The notes under the pieces: model-generated
Database searches by the model: none
What the model was told of the DNA's origin: nothing
Seen by the model: the letters and a program-made list of their open reading frames with translations, nothing else
Shown: positions 1-8,326 of the stretch, piece after piece
How positions within the stretch are numbered: position 1 is the first letter of the stretch
How the letters are laid out: each line of letters begins with the position of its first letter
Made by a program: the position numbers and the translations under genes
Assembly: GCF_003390885.1 (NCBI RefSeq)
Contig: NZ_QMEL01000007.1
Span: forward strand, 62,001-126,000
Length of the DNA: 64,000 nucleotides
Direction: 5' to 3'
From: Pelagibacterium sediminicola
GTDB lineage: Bacteria; Pseudomonadota; Alphaproteobacteria; Rhizobiales; Devosiaceae

Positions 1-54
1 CTTATGATCGCGAACGGCAGGTCCTATGTTGGGCAGCGGCGGGAAAGGCCGAGA

Positions 55-792
55 ATGGAAAGACAGGATATCCATAATTCCGACATGCCGGTGCTGTGCC
101 GCAATTGCGAGGTGCGGCACAGGGGGTTGTGCGGCGCGCTCGAGGCGGGGCAGTTGCTGGCGCTTTCCCGGCACACCCAGATGGTGCGCCAGGAGGCGGG
201 GAGCGAACTGATCGCCAATGAGAGCGAAGTGCACTCCTATGCCAATGTGATGCGGGGCGTGGTCAAGCTCTCCAAGATGCTCGAGGACGGGCGCCAGCAG
301 GTGGTGGGATTGCAGTTCGCGCCGGATTTTCTGGGGCGGATCTATGCGCGGCACAACAATTTGACCGCTGAGGCGGCTTCGGACGTGGAACTGTGCCGCA
401 TCCCCAAGACCGCGCTCGAAAAGCTGGTGGAAGAATATCCCGAACTCGAACACAGACTGCACGAGCAGGCGCTGCGCGAGCTCGACGAGGCGCGCGACTG
501 GATGGTGACGCTGGGGCGTAAGACGGCGAGCGAGAAGGTGGCGAGCTTTCTGTGGCTGATCGCCACCCATATCGACCCGGTGACCGAGGCGCGGCGGCAG
601 GAAGGGCTGGTCGAGAGCGTGACGTTCGACCTGCCGCTGAGCCGGACCGATATCGCCGATTTCCTCGGGCTGACCATCGAGACGGTATCGCGGCAATTGA
701 CCAAGCTGCGCAAGGACGGGGTGATCGAGGTGGTCAACAACCGCACGTTCACGGTGCCCGATCTGGAGCGGCTGGAGACGCGCTGCGGGTAG
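55..792 (+). CDS. fnrL: FNR-type [4Fe-4S] oxygen-sensing transcription regulator (FnrN/FnrL group)
   Basis: Crp/Fnr-family regulator of about 245 residues. An N-terminal cysteine cluster (Cys15, Cys18, Cys26) plus a central cysteine near residue 114 (in VELCRIP) match the four iron-sulfur ligands of FNR/FnrN, so it should sense oxygen. A cyclic-nucleotide-binding-like beta barrel is followed by a C-terminal winged helix containing SRTDIADFLGLTIETVSR. I prefer the ATG at 55 because GGGAAAGG lies just upstream; the frame is open back to an ATG at 4 and perhaps beyond the window edge. It converges on a hemerythrin gene whose promoter carries a matching FNR box, a likely direct target. The family assignment is firm; fnrL versus fnrN naming is arbitrary. 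Confidence 0.9.
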   Translation: MERQDIHNSDMPVLCRNCEVRHRGLCGALEAGQLLALSRHTQMVRQEAGSELIANESEVHSYANVMRGVVKLSKMLEDGRQQVVGLQFAPDFLGRIYARHNNLTAEAASDVELCRIPKTALEKLVEEYPELEHRLHEQALRELDEARDWMVTLGRKTASEKVASFLWLIATHIDPVTEARRQEGLVESVTFDLPLSRTDIADFLGLTIETVSRQLTKLRKDGVIEVVNNRTFTVPDLERLETRCG

Positions 793-857
793 GCAATCCT
801 GTCCGGATCATCCGGCGGCTGGCGGGCTGGATCACCGCGGGCTCAGCGTAAATTCCC

Positions 858-1014
858 GTGGACGGAATCGCCGCTCTTTCTGTTCGCTTCCCCGGCGAAC
901 GCCGGGGTCCATACTTCCTGATCCGCGGTTGCTGAAATTGGAGCATGGGTCCCGGCTTTCGCCGGGACAGCGACTGAGAAAGCAACCGCTTCCGATAAAC
1001 CTTGGAAGCCTCTA
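858..1014. repeat. Dispersed intergenic repeat, copy A1, with two REP hairpins
   Basis: This stretch shares its beginning (GACGGAATC...TTCTGTT.GCTTCCCCGGCGAACGCCGGG) and its end (GCGACTGAG...AAACCTTG.AAGCCTCTA) with 17252-17347. It contains the hairpin CCCCGGCGAACGCCGGGG at 890-907 and a second one of the form CCCGGCTTTCGCCGGG near 951-966. The second copy lacks the middle segment that includes the second hairpin. Confidence 0.75.
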
Positions 1015-1276
1015 AGAGTGCCTAACAAAACCAGAGATGGCCACGATGGGGTTTGGACGAGTCGGATGCAAGGACAGGCGCGCGGGCGATACCGGGGGTA
1101 TCGCCAAGCGACTGGACACGGCAGCCGGCCGTCCAGACCCCACCTGCGGCGCGCGGAATTTGTCCATCCGCTGCGTTCCCGCGTTTGCCGATACCTCGGT
1201 ATCGGCTGCACGCGGCGCCTTGCGGGCTGAACAAATTGCGCGCGTCGTGGCCGTCTCTGGTTTTGTTAGGCACTCT
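1015..1276. repeat. MITE-like element with 32-bp inverted ends
   Basis: The first 32 bases (1015-1046) recur inverted at 1245-1276 with one mismatch. Each end contains GTGCCTAACAAAACCAGAGA. The roughly 200 bases between hold further nested inverted repeats, for example GGCGATACC/GGTATCGCC, GCCGATACC/GGTATCGGC, and a 12-bp pair at about 1048-1059 and 1130-1141. No open frame inside looks like a gene. The right end abuts the hemerythrin stop codon. This could be a non-autonomous element or a composite intergenic repeat; only one copy is present in this window. Confidence 0.6.
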
Positions 1277-1772
1277 AAGTGTCCTCCTCGAGCAGCGGTA
1301 CGATGATTTCCTGTTCAAAGGCGATGTGGCGGCGCAGGCCCTCGAAAAAGCCGCGCAGCATGTAGCCGAAGGCGTCGGGAGCGGGGCGGGGGGAGCCGCG
1401 ACCGTAGGCCATGAGGGCGTCGTGCAGTTCTTCTGAAAAACAGACGTCTTCCATGTGTTCGTATTTGAGCCGCTCGATGCTGGCGGAGATGGCGTGGCGC
1501 GCCTCGATTGCCGGAAAGACCAGCCGCTCCTCGAGGTCATGGGCCCGGGAAATAAGCGGGCCGAGGGCGCGGGCGGCGTTGAGGCAGGCGGCGCGATCGA
1601 CGTGCGAAGGCAGGGAATCGGCGATGGCTTCGAGGGATCGGCAGAGGGCGAGCTGGTCGCGGTGGGTCGCGGTGAGCAGGGCGGCGAGGGTGTCTTTTGG
1701 CGCATCTTTGGCAAAAGGACGCTCCATTTCCCTCGTTTGTCGTTCCCGGTGGGTGTCTTGCTCGATGACCAT
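1275..1772 (-). CDS. Hemerythrin HHE-domain protein
   Basis: A 165-residue protein with the hemerythrin pattern of spaced His and Glu residues (ATHRDQ, SRAHDLEERLVFPAIE, YEHMED, RHIAFEQEIIVPLL) in a predicted four-helix bundle. Such proteins bind a non-haem di-iron centre and are tied to oxygen, nitric oxide or iron-sulfur repair. It is convergent with the FNR-type regulator. Upstream at 1848-1861 lies an FNR box, with a TTAAAT -10 hexamer at the spacing of a class II FNR-activated promoter, so expression probably rises at low oxygen. The start at 1772 leaves a leader of about 41 nt. The stop codon coincides with the end of the MITE-like repeat. The precise role is unknown. Confidence 0.85.
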   Translation of the reverse strand: MVIEQDTHRERQTREMERPFAKDAPKDTLAALLTATHRDQLALCRSLEAIADSLPSHVDRAACLNAARALGPLISRAHDLEERLVFPAIEARHAISASIERLKYEHMEDVCFSEELHDALMAYGRGSPRPAPDAFGYMLRGFFEGLRRHIAFEQEIIVPLLEEDT

Positions 1773-1819
1773 CTGAAACCCTGACGTTTCGCAGCCCTGC
1801 CGGGGCAGTGCGGATGCTC

Positions 1820-1861
1820 ATTTAAGACCTGCCGGTCCGCTCATGCCTTGATCCAGGTCAA
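1820..1861 (-). promoter_or_regulatory. FNR-dependent promoter of the hemerythrin gene
   Basis: TTGATCCAGGTCAA at 1848-1861 matches the FNR/FixK consensus TTGATnnnnATCAA with one deviation. Reading toward the hemerythrin gene, TTAAAT at 1825-1820 falls exactly where a -10 box should lie if the FNR box is centred at -41.5. The implied start of transcription is near 1813. Confidence 0.75.
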
Positions 1862-1900
1862 GATGACCGGTGGGGCGGCTATCGGATGCCTTGAAATGTT

Positions 1901-1922
1901 GACATAAAGATATCTTTATGTC
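1901..1922. promoter_or_regulatory. 22-bp perfect palindrome upstream of metH, candidate methionine-pathway operator
   Basis: The core ACATAAAGATATCTTTATGT is self-complementary and is extended by one G/C pair. TTGACA at 1899-1904 overlaps its left edge and could be a -35 box. Many proteobacteria control metH with the ArsR-family regulator SahR; that this is a SahR site is an inference. The palindrome spans the ATG at 1918, arguing against that ATG being the metH start. Confidence 0.65.
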
Positions 1923-2067
1923 TTTTTGTTCACTTATCTGCTCGCGGCATATTGGATCAAAAGACATGTGCAATTTACCCGGATGCACGCATGGGGTGCC
2001 CGTCCGCTCGGCTGCCGATGAAAGAGGCGGTGGAGGAGCGACGATTGCCGCCGCGCGGCCGGGGGCG

Positions 2068-5000
2068 ATGGCGGCGCGTGATCCTCAGGAGGGCGCGGAC
2101 GCGCGCTCGGCGCTGGAGGCGGCGGCGCGCGAGCGCATCCTGATCCTCGATGGCGCGATGGGGACGATGATCCAGGGGCACGCGCTCGAAGAAGGGGATT
2201 TTCGAGGGACGAGGTTCGCCGATTGGCACAAGCCGCTCAAGGGCAATAACGACCTTCTGGTCATCACCAGGCCCGATCTGATCGAGGACATCCACTTCGC
2301 CTATGCCAAAGCGGGCGCCGACATCATCGGGACCAACACGTTTTCGGGAACGACGATCGCGCAAGCCGATTACGGGCTGGAGGCGCTGGCCTACGAACTG
2401 AACCTTGAAGGCGCGCGGGTGGCGAAACGCGCGGCGGCGCGGGCCGAGACCGAAGACGGCAAGCGGCGGTTCGTTGCCGGAGCGGTGGGGCCGACCAACC
2501 GGACGGCCTCGATTTCCCCCGACGTCAACAATCCGGGGTTCCGGGCGGTCAGCTTCGATGACTTGCGCATCGCCTATGGCGAGCAGATCGAGGGGCTGAT
2601 CGACGGCGGGGCGGACCTGATCCTCATCGAAACCATCTTCGATACGCTCAACGCCAAGGCGGCGGTGTTTGCGGCCGAGGAGGTATTCGAGAAAAAGGGC
2701 ATCCGCCTGCCGGTGATGATTTCGGGCACGATCACCGACCTTTCCGGGCGCACGCTTTCGGGGCAGACGCCCACCGCGTTCTGGTATTCGCTGCGCCATG
2801 CCAAGCCGTTCACCTTCGGGCTCAACTGTGCGCTGGGCGCCGACGCGATGCGCGCGCATGTGGCCGAGATTTCGGCCATCGCCGACACGCTGGTGTGCGT
2901 TTATCCCAATGCGGGGCTGCCCAACGCCTTCGGGCTTTACGATGAGACGCCCGAATTCATGGCCGAGCAGATCGAGGGGTTTGCGCGGGACGGGTTCCTC
3001 AATGTCGTGGGCGGGTGCTGCGGGTCGACGCCCGAGCATATTTCCGCCATTGCCGAAGCGGTGTCGAAATATCCGCCGCGCAAGGTGCCCGAGATCGAGC
3101 GGCGCCTGCGGCTGTCGGGGCTGGAGCCCTTTACGCTCACCGAGGACATCCCCTTCGTCAATGTGGGCGAGCGGACCAACGTCACCGGTTCGGCGCGGTT
3201 CAAGAAACTGATCAAGGCGGGCGACTATGCCACGGCGCTCGACGTGGCGCGCGACCAGGTGGAGAACGGCGCGCAGATCATCGACATCAACATGGACGAG
3301 GGGCTGATCGATTCCGAAAAGGTGATGGTCGAGTTCCTCAACCTCATCGCGTCGGAACCCGATATCGCGCGCGTGCCGGTGATGATCGACTCCTCGAAAT
3401 GGGAGATCATCGAGGCCGGGCTCAAATGCGTGCAGGGCAAGGCGGTGGTCAACTCGATCTCGATGAAGGAGGGCGAGGAGGCGTTCCGCCACCACGCGCG
3501 GCTGTGCCGGCTTTATGGCGCGGCGGTGGTCGTCATGGCGTTCGACGAGAAGGGGCAGGCGGACACGAAGGAACGCAAGGTGGAGATTTCCACCCGCGCC
3601 TATCGCATCCTTGTCGACGAGGTGGGGTTCCCGCCCGAGGACATTATCTTCGACCCCAACATTTTTGCCATCGCGACGGGGATCGAGGAGCACGACAATT
3701 ACGGGGTCGACTATATCGAGGCGACGGCCGAGATCATCGCGGCGCTCCCTTATGTGCACGTATCGGGCGGGGTCTCGAACCTTTCCTTTTCGTTCCGGGG
3801 GAACGAGCCGGTGCGCGAGGCGATGCACGCGGTGTTCCTCTACCACGCCATCAAGGCGGGCATGAACATGGGGATCGTCAATGCCGGGCAACTGGCGGTT
3901 TATGAGTCGATCGATCCCGAACTGCGCGAGGCCTGCGAGGACGTGGTGCTCAACCGGCGGGCGGATTCGACCGAGCGCATGCTGGACCTGGCCGAGCGCT
4001 ACAAGGGGACGGGCGCGGAAGCGCGGGAAAAGGACCTCTCCTGGCGCGAAAAGCCGGTCGAGGAACGGATTTCCCACGCGCTGGTCAACGGGATCACCGA
4101 ATATATCGTCGCCGACACCGAGGAAGCGCGGCAAAAGCTTCCCCGTCCGCTGCATGTGATCGAGGGCCCGCTGATGAACGGGATGAACATCGTCGGGGAT
4201 CTGTTCGGTTCGGGCAAGATGTTCCTGCCGCAAGTGGTGAAATCGGCGCGGGTGATGAAGCAGGCCGTGGCCTATCTGCTGCCCTTCATGGAGGCGGAGG
4301 CCGATGGCGCGCGCCAGAGCGCGGGCAAGATCCTGATGGCGACGGTCAAGGGCGACGTGCACGATATCGGCAAGAACATCGTGGGCGTAGTGCTGGCCTG
4401 CAACAATTACGAGATCATCGATCTGGGCGTGATGGTGCCCTCCCAGACGATCCTTGAAACGGCACGGCGCGAAAAGGTGGACGCGATCGGGCTTTCGGGA
4501 CTGATCACGCCGTCGCTCGACGAGATGGCGCATGTGGCCGCCGAAATGGAGCGCGAAGGGTTCGACATTCCGCTGCTGATCGGGGGGGCGACAACCTCGC
4601 GTGTACACACGGCGGTCAAGATTCATCCGCGCTACAATCGGGGGTCGGCGGTTTACGTCAAGGACGCGAGCCTTGCGGTGAACGTGGTTTCCAAGCTGCT
4701 TTCGCGCGAAGCGGCCAATGATTACGTCAAGACCGTAAAACAGGAATATGAGCGGGTGGCTGAAAAGCACCGCAGGAGCGAGGCGGCCAAGCAGCGGATG
4801 CCGATCGCCACGGCGCGCGCCAACGCGTTCCGGCCTGGCGAAATGTATACACCGCAGGCGCCAAGCTTTCTCGGAACGCGCAGCTATCAGGACTGGGACC
4901 TGGGGGAACTGGCGCGCTATATCGACTGGACGCCGTTCTTTCAGGCGTGGGAATTCAAGGGGACATACCCCAAAATCCTCGATGACGAGCGGCAGGGCGA

Positions 5001-5787
5001 GGCGGCGCGGCAGCTTTTTGCCGATGCGCGGGCCATGCTGGACAAGATCGTCACCGAGAAGTGGTTCACGCCCAAGGCGGTTGTGGGGTTCTGGCCTGCC
5101 AACCGGATTGGTGACGATGTGCGCCTTTATACCGATGAGACGCGGGGGGAGGACCTCGCGACCTTTTTCACCCTGCGCCAGCAGCTTTCCAAGTCGGGCG
5201 ACAGGCCCAACGTGGCGCTGGCCGATTTCGTCGCCGAACCGGGAACCCCGGACTATCTGGGCGGGTTCTGCGTGACGGCGGGGTTCGAGGAAATCGCGAT
5301 CGCCGACCGGTTCGAGGCAACGCACGACAACTACTCCTCCATTCTGGTGAAGGCGCTGGCGGACCGGTTCGCCGAGGCGCTGGCCGAGCGGATGCACGAG
5401 ATGGTGCGCAAGGAACTTTGGGGATATGGCGCCGACGAAACCTTCGCGCCCGAAGACCTGGCCGCCGAACCCTATAAGGGCATCCGCCCGGCACCCGGCT
5501 ATCCCGCCCAGCCCGACCACACGGAAAAGACGACGCTGTTCCGTCTGCTCGATGCGGAAAAAGAGATCGGCGTGCAGCTTACCGAAAGCTACGCGATGTG
5601 GCCGGGATCGTCGGTGTCGGGCCTCTATTTTGCGCATCCCGAGAGCTATTATTTCGGGGTGGCGAAGGTCGAGCGCGATCAGGTGGAGGATTATGCGCGG
5701 CGCAAGGGCATGGCGGTTGCCGAGGTGGAGCGGTGGCTGGGGCCGGTGCTCAATTATATTCCGGGGGGTGAGAAGGCGGCGGGGTAG
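2068..5787 (+). CDS. metH: Cobalamin-dependent methionine synthase
   Basis: Transfers a methyl group from 5-methyltetrahydrofolate to homocysteine through methylcobalamin. From the ATG at 2068 the protein has 1239 residues, close to the usual MetH length. Domains in order: homocysteine-binding with zinc ligands (GLNCALG and GGCCGS), pterin-binding ([13 protein letters not shown]), cobalamin cap, the B12 domain with DVHDIG near residue 764 and SGLITPS/GGATTS, and a C-terminal SAM-binding reactivation domain ([23 protein letters not shown]). The frame extends upstream to 1918, but that stretch resembles no MetH and overlaps a palindromic operator. folD, which also acts on folate C1 units, follows downstream. 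An uninterrupted antisense frame across the gene is a composition effect. Confidence 0.96.
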   Translation: MAARDPQEGADARSALEAAARERILILDGAMGTMIQGHALEEGDFRGTRFADWHKPLKGNNDLLVITRPDLIEDIHFAYAKAGADIIGTNTFSGTTIAQADYGLEALAYELNLEGARVAKRAAARAETEDGKRRFVAGAVGPTNRTASISPDVNNPGFRAVSFDDLRIAYGEQIEGLIDGGADLILIETIFDTLNAKAAVFAAEEVFEKKGIRLPVMISGTITDLSGRTLSGQTPTAFWYSLRHAKPFTFGLNCALGADAMRAHVAEISAIADTLVCVYPNAGLPNAFGLYDETPEFMAEQIEGFARDGFLNVVGGCCGSTPEHISAIAEAVSKYPPRKVPEIERRLRLSGLEPFTLTEDIPFVNVGERTNVTGSARFKKLIKAGDYATALDVARDQVENGAQIIDINMDEGLIDSEKVMVEFLNLIASEPDIARVPVMIDSSKWEIIEAGLKCVQGKAVVNSISMKEGEEAFRHHARLCRLYGAAVVVMAFDEKGQADTKERKVEISTRAYRILVDEVGFPPEDIIFDPNIFAIATGIEEHDNYGVDYIEATAEIIAALPYVHVSGGVSNLSFSFRGNEPVREAMHAVFLYHAIKAGMNMGIVNAGQLAVYESIDPELREACEDVVLNRRADSTERMLDLAERYKGTGAEAREKDLSWREKPVEERISHALVNGITEYIVADTEEARQKLPRPLHVIEGPLMNGMNIVGDLFGSGKMFLPQVVKSARVMKQAVAYLLPFMEAEADGARQSAGKILMATVKGDVHDIGKNIVGVVLACNNYEIIDLGVMVPSQTILETARREKVDAIGLSGLITPSLDEMAHVAAEMEREGFDIPLLIGGATTSRVHTAVKIHPRYNRGSAVYVKDASLAVNVVSKLLSREAANDYVKTVKQEYERVAEKHRRSEAAKQRMPIATARANAFRPGEMYTPQAPSFLGTRSYQDWDLGELARYIDWTPFFQAWEFKGTYPKILDDERQGEAARQLFADARAMLDKIVTEKWFTPKAVVGFWPANRIGDDVRLYTDETRGEDLATFFTLRQQLSKSGDRPNVALADFVAEPGTPDYLGGFCVTAGFEEIAIADRFEATHDNYSSILVKALADRFAEALAERMHEMVRKELWGYGADETFAPEDLAAEPYKGIRPAPGYPAQPDHTEKTTLFRLLDAEKEIGVQLTESYAMWPGSSVSGLYFAHPESYYFGVAKVERDQVEDYARRKGMAVAEVERWLGPVLNYIPGGEKAAG

Positions 5788-5819
5788 GGTTGTTGCCCGG
5801 TGTTTGCGGAAATATCGCT

Positions 5820-5951
5820 GCACCCCTCATCCGACCTTTCGCTTTGCGAAAGCCCACCTTCTCCCTCAAGGGGAGAAGGGTAGCCCGTGTATGCCTCGGC
5901 TCTTGAGCCCCCCTCTCCCCTTGAGGGAGAGGGGTTGGGGGTGAGGGGTGC
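5820..5951. repeat. Palindromic intergenic repeat family R, copy 1
   Basis: Begins with CCCCTCATCCGACC, carries a central hairpin pair (CCTTCTCCCTCAAGGGGAGAAGG and CTCTCCCCTTGAGGGAGAG type arms) and ends with GGGTTGGGGGTGAGGGG, so its outer ends are inverted copies. Four more copies occur in the window. This copy lies between metH and folD. Confidence 0.85.
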
Positions 5952-5980
5952 GCGGTGCTCGCCGTTAACGCGGCGGCAAA

Positions 5981-5990
5981 ATGTATACAT
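5981..5990. promoter_or_regulatory. ATGTATACAT palindrome upstream of folD
   Basis: A 10-bp perfect palindrome 65 bp before folD. The GTATAC core resembles operators of GntR/FCD-type regulators. No regulator of that family is encoded nearby, so the role is a guess. Confidence 0.3.
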
Positions 5991-6054
5991 CCTGCGCTCG
6001 ACAAGCGCGGTTGAAGCTTCTATTACGCGGAACATCGTGAAGGGGAGATAGATC

Positions 6055-6948
6055 ATGACCGCCACTGTCATCGACGGGAAAACAATTGCGCAGGCGTCTA
6101 TTGCCGAGGTGAAGGCCGGGACGGAGCGGCTGGTGGCGGAGCGTGGTGTTACCCCCGGTCTTGCCGTGGTGCTGGTGGGCGAGGACCCGGCGAGCCAGGT
6201 CTATGTGGCCTCCAAGGGCCGCATGGCCAAGGAATGCGGGTTTCATTCCGTCCAGCACACGCTGCCCGCGACGGTGACGCAGGCGGAACTGACGGCGCTT
6301 GTCGAAAAGCTCAATGCGGACCCGGCGATCCACGGCATTCTGGTGCAGCTTCCCCTGCCGGGGAACGCGTTGAGCGAGCGCGAGACCATCGCCGCAATTG
6401 CGCCGGAAAAGGACGTGGACGGGCTGCACGACATCAATATCGGGCGGCTGGCCGCCGGGCGGGTGGAGGAAGCGTTCGTGCCCTGCACGCCCAAGGGGTG
6501 CATGGTGCTGATCAACACGGTGCGGCCCGAGGGGATTTCCGGGCTCAATGCGCTGGTGATCGGGCGCTCCAATCTCGTCGGGCGGCCCATCGCATCGCTG
6601 CTCCAGCACGCCAACGCGACCGTGACCGTTGCGCATTCGCGGACGCGCGGCCTGCCCGACCTCGTGAGGAACGCCGACATCGTGATCGCGGCCATCGGGC
6701 GGCCCGAATATGTCAAGGGCGAGTGGATCAAGTCCGGCGCGATCGTCATCGATGTGGGCATCAACCGGATCGATGCGCCCGAGCGCGGGGAGGGCCGCAC
6801 GCGGCTGGTGGGGGATGTGGAATATGACGGCGCCGCGCTGCGCGCCGGTGCGATCACGCCGGTGCCGGGGGGCGTGGGGCCGATGACCATCGCCATGCTG
6901 ATGGCCAATACGCTGCGGTCTGCCGAGCAAAGCGTTGTGGGCCGGTAA
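6055..6948 (+). CDS. folD: Bifunctional methylenetetrahydrofolate dehydrogenase / methenyltetrahydrofolate cyclohydrolase
   Basis: Interconverts 5,10-methylene-THF, 5,10-methenyl-THF and 10-formyl-THF in the cytoplasm using NADP. The 297-residue length is normal. Signatures are present: the catalytic [14 protein letters not shown] segment, QLPLPG, the nucleotide-binding GRSNLVGRP and [16 protein letters not shown] precedes the ATG. It follows metH in the same direction, separated by repeat R1 and a short palindrome, so it may have its own promoter while serving the same one-carbon pathway. Confidence 0.96.
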   Translation: MTATVIDGKTIAQASIAEVKAGTERLVAERGVTPGLAVVLVGEDPASQVYVASKGRMAKECGFHSVQHTLPATVTQAELTALVEKLNADPAIHGILVQLPLPGNALSERETIAAIAPEKDVDGLHDINIGRLAAGRVEEAFVPCTPKGCMVLINTVRPEGISGLNALVIGRSNLVGRPIASLLQHANATVTVAHSRTRGLPDLVRNADIVIAAIGRPEYVKGEWIKSGAIVIDVGINRIDAPERGEGRTRLVGDVEYDGAALRAGAITPVPGGVGPMTIAMLMANTLRSAEQSVVGR

Positions 6949-7019
6949 ACCAGTGGCTTGAGCGCCGAGGGGTTAGCCGCCATTCTCCGCCCAGACCGAG
7001 TCGGGCCAGGAGAATGCAG

Positions 7020-7652
7020 ATGCTCTTTTATACGATTTTCGTGATTGCGCTGGCGGCGGAGTCGATGACGGCGGCCCTCGCGGCGGGGCGGCGCAACATG
7101 GACTGGTTCGGGGTCTGCGTTCTGGGGTGCGTAACCGCGCTGGGTGGGGGCACGACGCGCGACGTGCTTTTGGGACATTATCCGCTGATCTGGGTCGAAG
7201 AGCCCGCGCTTTTGCTGGTGACGGTAGCCGCCGCGCTGTTCACCATTGCGGTGGCGCGCTTCATGGAAAAGCTCAGGATGGCGTTCCTCCTGCTCGATGC
7301 GCTGGGGCTGGTGGTGTTCACGGTCGCCGGCTGCATGGTGGCCATCGAGATGGGCCAGCCGGTGTTGATCGTGATCGTTGCGGGGATGATCACCGGATGC
7401 GTGGGCGGCGTTCTGCGCGACGTCCTGTGCAACGACGTGCCGCTGCTATTTGCGGGCGAGCTTTACGCAACGGTTTCGGCAGCGACCGCGTGCATCTTCT
7501 TTTTCGGGTTTCAGGCGGGGGCATCGCAGGAGGTGGCGATGGTCGCGGCGATTGCGGTGGGGTTCGTGCTGCGCCTGTTGGCGATCATCTTCAAGATTGA
7601 AATGCCCCGCTTCGTCTATGCGCCGGTGAGGGATCAGTCTTCCAGAAGGTAG
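7020..7652 (+). CDS. TRIC-family (UPF0126) inner-membrane cation channel-like protein
   Basis: A 210-residue protein with about seven hydrophobic segments and two internally repeated GG..RD motifs (GGGTTRDVLLGHYPLIW and GGVLRDVLCNDVPLLF), the signature of bacterial trimeric intracellular cation channel homologues. I favour the ATG at 7020 over 7014 because AGGAG sits seven bases before it. The last codons overlap a 23-bp sequence repeated at the 3' end of the aminoacylase-like gene on the far side of the toxin-antitoxin module. The physiological ion is not evident. Confidence 0.85.
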   Translation: MLFYTIFVIALAAESMTAALAAGRRNMDWFGVCVLGCVTALGGGTTRDVLLGHYPLIWVEEPALLLVTVAAALFTIAVARFMEKLRMAFLLLDALGLVVFTVAGCMVAIEMGQPVLIVIVAGMITGCVGGVLRDVLCNDVPLLFAGELYATVSAATACIFFFGFQAGASQEVAMVAAIAVGFVLRLLAIIFKIEMPRFVYAPVRDQSSRR

Positions 7653-7654
7653 CC
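7632..7654. repeat. 23-bp direct repeat, left copy flanking the toxin-antitoxin module
   Basis: Identical to 8304-8326 (begins GATCAGTCTTCC, ends AAGGTAGCC). It contains the stop codon of the TRIC gene. The two copies bracket the toxin-antitoxin genes. Confidence 0.85.
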
Positions 7655-7662
7655 GTTGCGCC

Positions 7663-7950
7663 CTATTGCGCGGCGTGAACCGACACCGTGAGGCCAAGAC
7701 TCCTGAGCACGCCGAGAAACGTCGTCAGCCGCGGGTCGCCATCGGCGCTCAAGGCCTTGTAGAGCCCCGCGCGGGTGACGCCGGCATCTCTGGCGAGTTG
7801 GTTGATGCCCTTGGCCCGTGCGACATTGCCGAGCGCGTGGGTGATGAGCTTGGGGTCGCCATCTTCAAAGGCCGCTTCAAGATAGGCCGCGATTTCTTCG
7901 GGCGTGTCGAGGAAATCGGCACCCTCCCACCTCGTCGTTTCGATGGCCAT
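7663..7950 (-). CDS. HigA/XRE-type antitoxin of a type II toxin-antitoxin module
   Basis: A 95-residue protein with a C-terminal helix-turn-helix (INQLARDAGVTRAGLYKALS) and the ending RLTTFLGVLRSLGLTVSV typical of the addiction-module antidote / HigA-like group paired with HigB/Gp49-type toxins. The N-terminal half should bind the toxin. It starts one base past the toxin stop, so the pair is translationally coupled with the toxin first, as in higBA loci. It probably autorepresses through the AACTATAGTT palindromes upstream of the toxin. Confidence 0.88.
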   Translation of the reverse strand: MAIETTRWEGADFLDTPEEIAAYLEAAFEDGDPKLITHALGNVARAKGINQLARDAGVTRAGLYKALSADGDPRLTTFLGVLRSLGLTVSVHAAQ

Positions 7951-7951
7951 G

Positions 7952-8239
7952 TCAGACCTCCTTTGCCATGTCGATGGCGCGTTTGATGTCCTTTTGCTGT
8001 GTGCGCTTGTCTCCGCCACACAGGAGAATGACGATCGTGTTGCCGCGCTTTGTGAAATAGACGCGGTAGCCCGGTCCGTAATCGATGCGAAGCTCGCCGA
8101 TGCCATCGAAGAATCGTGCATCTCCGAACAGGCCGAGTTCGAGGCGGTCGATCCTGACGCGGATACGGGCCCGGGCGCGGAGATCGCGCAGATTCGAGAA
8201 CCAATCGAGAAATTCGGCGGTCTGGCGAACTTCGATCAT
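7952..8239 (-). CDS. RelE/HigB-type toxin (Gp49 family)
   Basis: A 95-residue protein of the RelE/ParE superfamily, by homology a ribosome-dependent mRNA interferase. Visible signatures: FLDWFSNLRDLRARARIRVRI, the segment ELRIDYGPGYRVYFT, and the C-terminal IVILLCGGDKRTQQKDI. The promoter just upstream (-35 TTGGCA, -10 TATAGT) places the transcription start on the A of the ATG at 8239, and no Shine-Dalgarno is possible, so the message may be leaderless. Confidence 0.88.
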   Translation of the reverse strand: MIEVRQTAEFLDWFSNLRDLRARARIRVRIDRLELGLFGDARFFDGIGELRIDYGPGYRVYFTKRGNTIVILLCGGDKRTQQKDIKRAIDMAKEV

Positions 8240-8244
8240 CTGAA

Positions 8245-8293
8245 AACTATAGTTGACAGTTCCGGGTTTGCCAAGAGGTAGTCAACTATAGTT
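8245..8293 (-). promoter_or_regulatory. Autoregulated promoter and twin operators of the toxin-antitoxin module
   Basis: Two copies of the perfect palindrome AACTATAGTT lie at 8245-8254 and 8284-8293. On the minus strand TTGGCA (8274-8269) and TATAGT (8251-8246) are separated by 17 bases; the first palindrome covers the -10 box and the second lies upstream of the -35. This arrangement fits repression by the antitoxin. Confidence 0.75.
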
Positions 8294-8303
8294 TACAGCA
8301 GAA

Positions 8304-8326
8304 GATCAGTCTTCCAGAAGGTAGCC
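8304..8326. repeat. 23-bp direct repeat, right copy flanking the toxin-antitoxin module
   Basis: Identical to 7632-7654. It encodes the last residues and stop of the minus-strand aminoacylase-like gene. Collapsing the two copies would make the TRIC and aminoacylase genes overlap tail to tail. Confidence 0.85.

Noticed and set aside
1918-2067. Upstream extension of metH to the ATG at 1918
   Set aside because: The 50 extra residues do not resemble MetH N-termini and the ATG lies inside the palindromic operator.
1780-2067. Cobalamin or SAM riboswitch before metH
   Set aside because: I could not find the conserved B12-box or SAM-II/SAM-V cores by eye; the palindrome looks like a protein operator.
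4840-4855. AAATGTATACACCG inside metH, similar to the folD-upstream palindrome
   Set aside because: It is within coding sequence and only half symmetric; probably chance.
1975-5823. A 1282-residue open frame antisense to metH, and similar long antisense frames opposite xdhB (31784-34087), glcB, guaD and pccA
   Set aside because: Third-position GC bias removes stops from one antisense frame in this genome. The products are rich in Arg, His, Asp and Gly, with no recognisable domain, while the sense strand encodes complete conserved enzymes.
7904-8281. A plus-strand frame of 125 residues across the toxin-antitoxin genes
   Set aside because: It is fully antisense to two well-recognised genes and resembles no protein family I know.
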